DNA of 64,000 nt from Congeria kusceri (Eukaryota; Mollusca; Bivalvia; Myida; Dreissenidae): contig CM051029.1 in the NCBI GenBank assembly GCA_027627225.1, positions 23,641,851-23,705,850 of the forward strand, in the 5' to 3' direction. The notes below the pieces were generated by a model. That model was not told where the DNA came from. It saw only the letters and a program-made list of their open reading frames with translations, and searched no databases. Positions 61,518 to 64,000 of this stretch are shown piece by piece. The stretch's first letter is position 1, and every line of letters begins with the position of its first letter. The position numbers were made by a program, and so were the translations under genes.

Positions 61518-63072
61518 TCATTTATTTTTAGGCCGCCATGACAGTAAAGATAGCAGGGTGACGACATGATATGGTGAATATTTTCTAAAATAGACAAAAT
61601 CTGTGTCAGTATTATTGCATAAAATTGTGTATCTAAGATTGAAATATTGATCTATAATGTTGTTTTTAAGAATGCTTGTGAAACAAAGTCCACATGCCAG
61701 GGTACATCCTTAAAGGTTCGAGAACTGGTACTTCCATGATAAGTAATAGTAGTTGGATGTTCGTCATGTACATGATATTTAACATCTGACACTTCTATAA
61801 TTATTGGGCGTTCTTGTCGTTTAACTACAGTAAAGCAATGAATTACGAGAAGAGCTGATATCGATTATGTTTTATTCATTTCCTTAAATGACATTTCTGC
61901 TTTTGGTCAGAAATGAGGCGATCTCATGTCGACAACAGGTTAACGCGTTTGCAGGTAATACCTTCCCATGTCCGTAATCATATATAGTTGGTACATAATT
62001 ATGAACATTTGTTAAACATCATATTGTTAAAAACATGTGATTTCTGTTCTGGCCCTTCTATGTATTAAACCTGATTATTATATCAGTATTGGTTATGTAT
62101 CACCCACTGTCCTTAGTTTATAATTTGCAACATGCATGGTTGTTTAATGATGACAAATTGACAGAGTTTGCATTACTGAATGAGCTACGTATATATATAT
62201 CTTATACACATGTTAACAAATATGTTCCTAAAACTGTTGTTTCTCTTCTATCTAGCAATTAAACAGAAAAAGTAATTATATAGTAAAACATTAAAATGAT
62301 TGTGCATGAGATTACACGTCTTGCAACAGATGCCAATCTAAAAATGAACGGCAACAACCGGTGGTTACAGAAATATTCACGCACATCAAACAGTTGTTTG
62401 AAATAAGCAATACATAATACAGGCTAGGTGTGGTTATCAAACTATTGTACACATACACAATTTGATCTGTATTAGCACAAAAAACATTGCAATAATTCAC
62501 ATGCATAGTTTATACGACAAAATACCTCGGACCATACCATACTCGTAATAACTGATTGCAAACATGTTTTGTATAGTTTAGTTCATATTCTCACAGGAGA
62601 GCAATGCTCTCTTAATGCAAATCAGCACAATAAACATATTGTGAAAAGGGAACAATGGTACATATTATGGAAAGAAAGCAGTAATCTAGGAACGAGTAAT
62701 TTACAGGAAGCAACTTTTGTTGTGATCACATAAAAAAGTAACGTGACATTGTCACAGTTACAATTGAAATGTAATCGTTATGATCTAAATTGCTTGCAGT
62801 ATTAAACGCATGGTTTAGTATTCCTTGAATTAGTATCAATATAGTCAAGACATAGTGGATGTTAAAAAACCAATATAGTAATAAGATAATTGTGTTTCCA
62901 ATGTCATGAAACGTACAAGAATATTAAAATTAAGCGCAGTAAACTCATTAGAGCAACATACGTATGAACTACAACTTTAATATTTGATAACTTTTATTCA
63001 AAGGCACTTATATTTATTCTAGCTTTCGACTGAACCTTTATTGTAGGTTTGGTGACAGTAAAACGTAATCTT

Positions 63073-63776
63073 TTAGTAAAGCTCACAGTTGGAAACTTTT
63101 AAATTTACGTATTCATAGGCGGAACAGGGAGTCAAGCAGTTTGTCCGCAATGGATTTTCGACTTCGGACAGACTAGTGTATTCACTGAAAGACGTTTCGG
63201 TGAGAGTCTCGTATTGATTTGTTTTAACGGCATCTGAAAAATTAACGATGCATGTAATCGTCATAACTATCACATCTTCACATGTGGAATGTGTGAATAT
63301 TGTAAATGACCGATACATGGAAACAAATCCACCAAATTTGAAAACAGTAAAAACAAATATATCGTCGTGATGCAAATATGTTTATTAATGCTTTGTATTT
63401 TAACTTCATTAAACCAACAATGTTCTTACCAAAGTGTTGATTAACATAAACGTGTCCATTTTCAGTTGACATATTAACTGCTGGATTACTGCAAAATTCA
63501 ACAAAACTAAAGATCACCAAGATTACTATTTTCTTCTGTGAATTTTTAAAAATGTTTTGATGTAAAATTATTTCTTGCAGTACGAATTTCCAACTCATAG
63601 CTATTGATATTGATATTAAATCATATGTACACATTTATAGAAGGGGATTACTTTTATATAGATTGATCTAAACATGTAACAATAACAAGCAACCATACAA
63701 TTGCATATAATAGTGTTCCATTGTGTTCTATACCTTGATGTTTTCAGACGACTTGTCAAAAGTTGACTGACTTGTA
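63073..63776 (-). CDS. Gene C (partial): three cytoplasmic tail exons
   Basis: Exons 63,734-63,776, 63,430-63,488 and 63,073-63,233 correspond one to one with gene B exons 13-15, with the same splice sites and phases. They read QVSQLLTSRLKTS, then NPAVNMSTENGHVYVNQHF, then YETL-x7-YTSL and YVNL, with TAA at 63,073-63,075. Four codons of gene B (LTDR) are absent. The rest of the gene should lie beyond the right edge on the same strand. Retention of every tyrosine motif suggests it is functional. Confidence 0.8.
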
Positions 63777-63802
63777 CTGAAAACAAAGTTATTAATGTTT
63801 AA

Positions 63803-63939
63803 GAAATTATTGACGGGTTAGCGTTGGTAATTGCGGTAATAACGAACGGTTTGGAGTTCCGATGCGAAGGAATTAAACCACGAGGGCCTAAACCGTCTGT
63901 TATTTCCGCAATAACTAACGCTAACCAGTCAATTATTTC
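63803..63939. repeat. Foldback element in the gene C tail intron
   Basis: Same element and position as 27,918-28,054, with a few substitutions in arms and loop. Confidence 0.7.
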
Positions 63940-64000
63940 GATTCTAACATGATCTTATATATTATTCGTCTGTATTTCCAAAGGTTATCCATGAGAACTA

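Larger units (their letters stand above)
53220..62947. other. 9.73-kb segment present only in the B-C spacer
   Basis: Copy A runs directly from the base aligned with 53,219 to the base aligned with 62,947. No flanking target-site duplication beyond 'AT', so a deletion in the A-B spacer is at least as likely as an insertion here. No protein-coding gene was recognised; it holds the MITE and tRNA-like elements listed separately. The remaining stretches (53.2-54.5, 55.5-57.0, 58.5-61.4 and 61.6-62.9 kb) show nothing I can name. Confidence 0.7.

Noticed and set aside
53220..62947. Large autonomous transposon filling the B-specific segment
   Set aside because: No transposase, reverse transcriptase or terminal repeats at the boundaries.

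Overview
The window is AT-rich animal nuclear DNA with GT-AG introns, phase-1 extracellular exons, AATAAA poly(A) signals, tRNA-derived SINEs, MITE-like elements and two long repeat families (AGGTCA-rich arrays and 'gacctagttt..gacccagtttcgaact' elements) that I associate with bivalve molluscs. The organism is therefore probably a marine or freshwater bivalve. No bacterial, viral or CRISPR features are seen.

The locus is a tandem array of immunoglobulin-superfamily (IgSF) receptor genes on the minus strand. Copy A occupies about 1-10,772, copy B 27,176-36,941, and the 3' end of a third copy, C, lies at 63,073-63,776. Each minus-strand gene has a second IgSF gene on the plus strand starting head-to-head a few hundred bases away (A: ATG 10,988; B: ATG 37,134). 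Copies A and B align from about 1,071/29,670 to 27,051/53,219, after which B carries about 9.73 kb (53,220-62,947) absent from the A-B spacer.

Gene B is intact. Fifteen exons, with phase-1 junctions throughout the extracellular and transmembrane part, give 3,495 nt (1,164 residues): signal peptide, nine Ig-like domains, one fibronectin III domain, a transmembrane helix and a 91-residue cytoplasmic tail. The tail carries an ITAM-type motif (YETL-x7-YTSL) and two YxN motifs (YVNQ, YVNL). Gene A has the same ground plan, but the Ig4-Ig5 exon pair is present three times, at least eight exons are broken by indels or stop codons, and its first tail exon is unrelated to that of B. It is a pseudogene or is rescued only by exon skipping. 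Gene C is visible only as three tail exons closely related to those of B.

The plus-strand partner (signal peptide, one V-like Ig domain with extra cysteines) is frameshifted in both copies, at different places. Decayed coding stretches, including a fibronectin III-like relic near 20.6/46.8 kb, lie downstream.

The rest is intron and spacer: ACT triplet arrays, a 613-bp TA-flanked MITE-like element carrying two tRNA-like modules, a foldback element in the B/C tail intron, the AGGTCA arrays, the long bivalve-type repeat and, in the 9.73-kb segment, further tRNA-like or SINE elements. Blocks of near-perfect A/B identity (about 4.9 and 1.2 kb) inside a background of about 1-2% divergence suggest gene conversion. 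Overall the window resembles a birth-and-death family of paired, self-signalling IgSF receptors, a candidate immune or allorecognition locus. All domain and family calls were made by eye without database searches.
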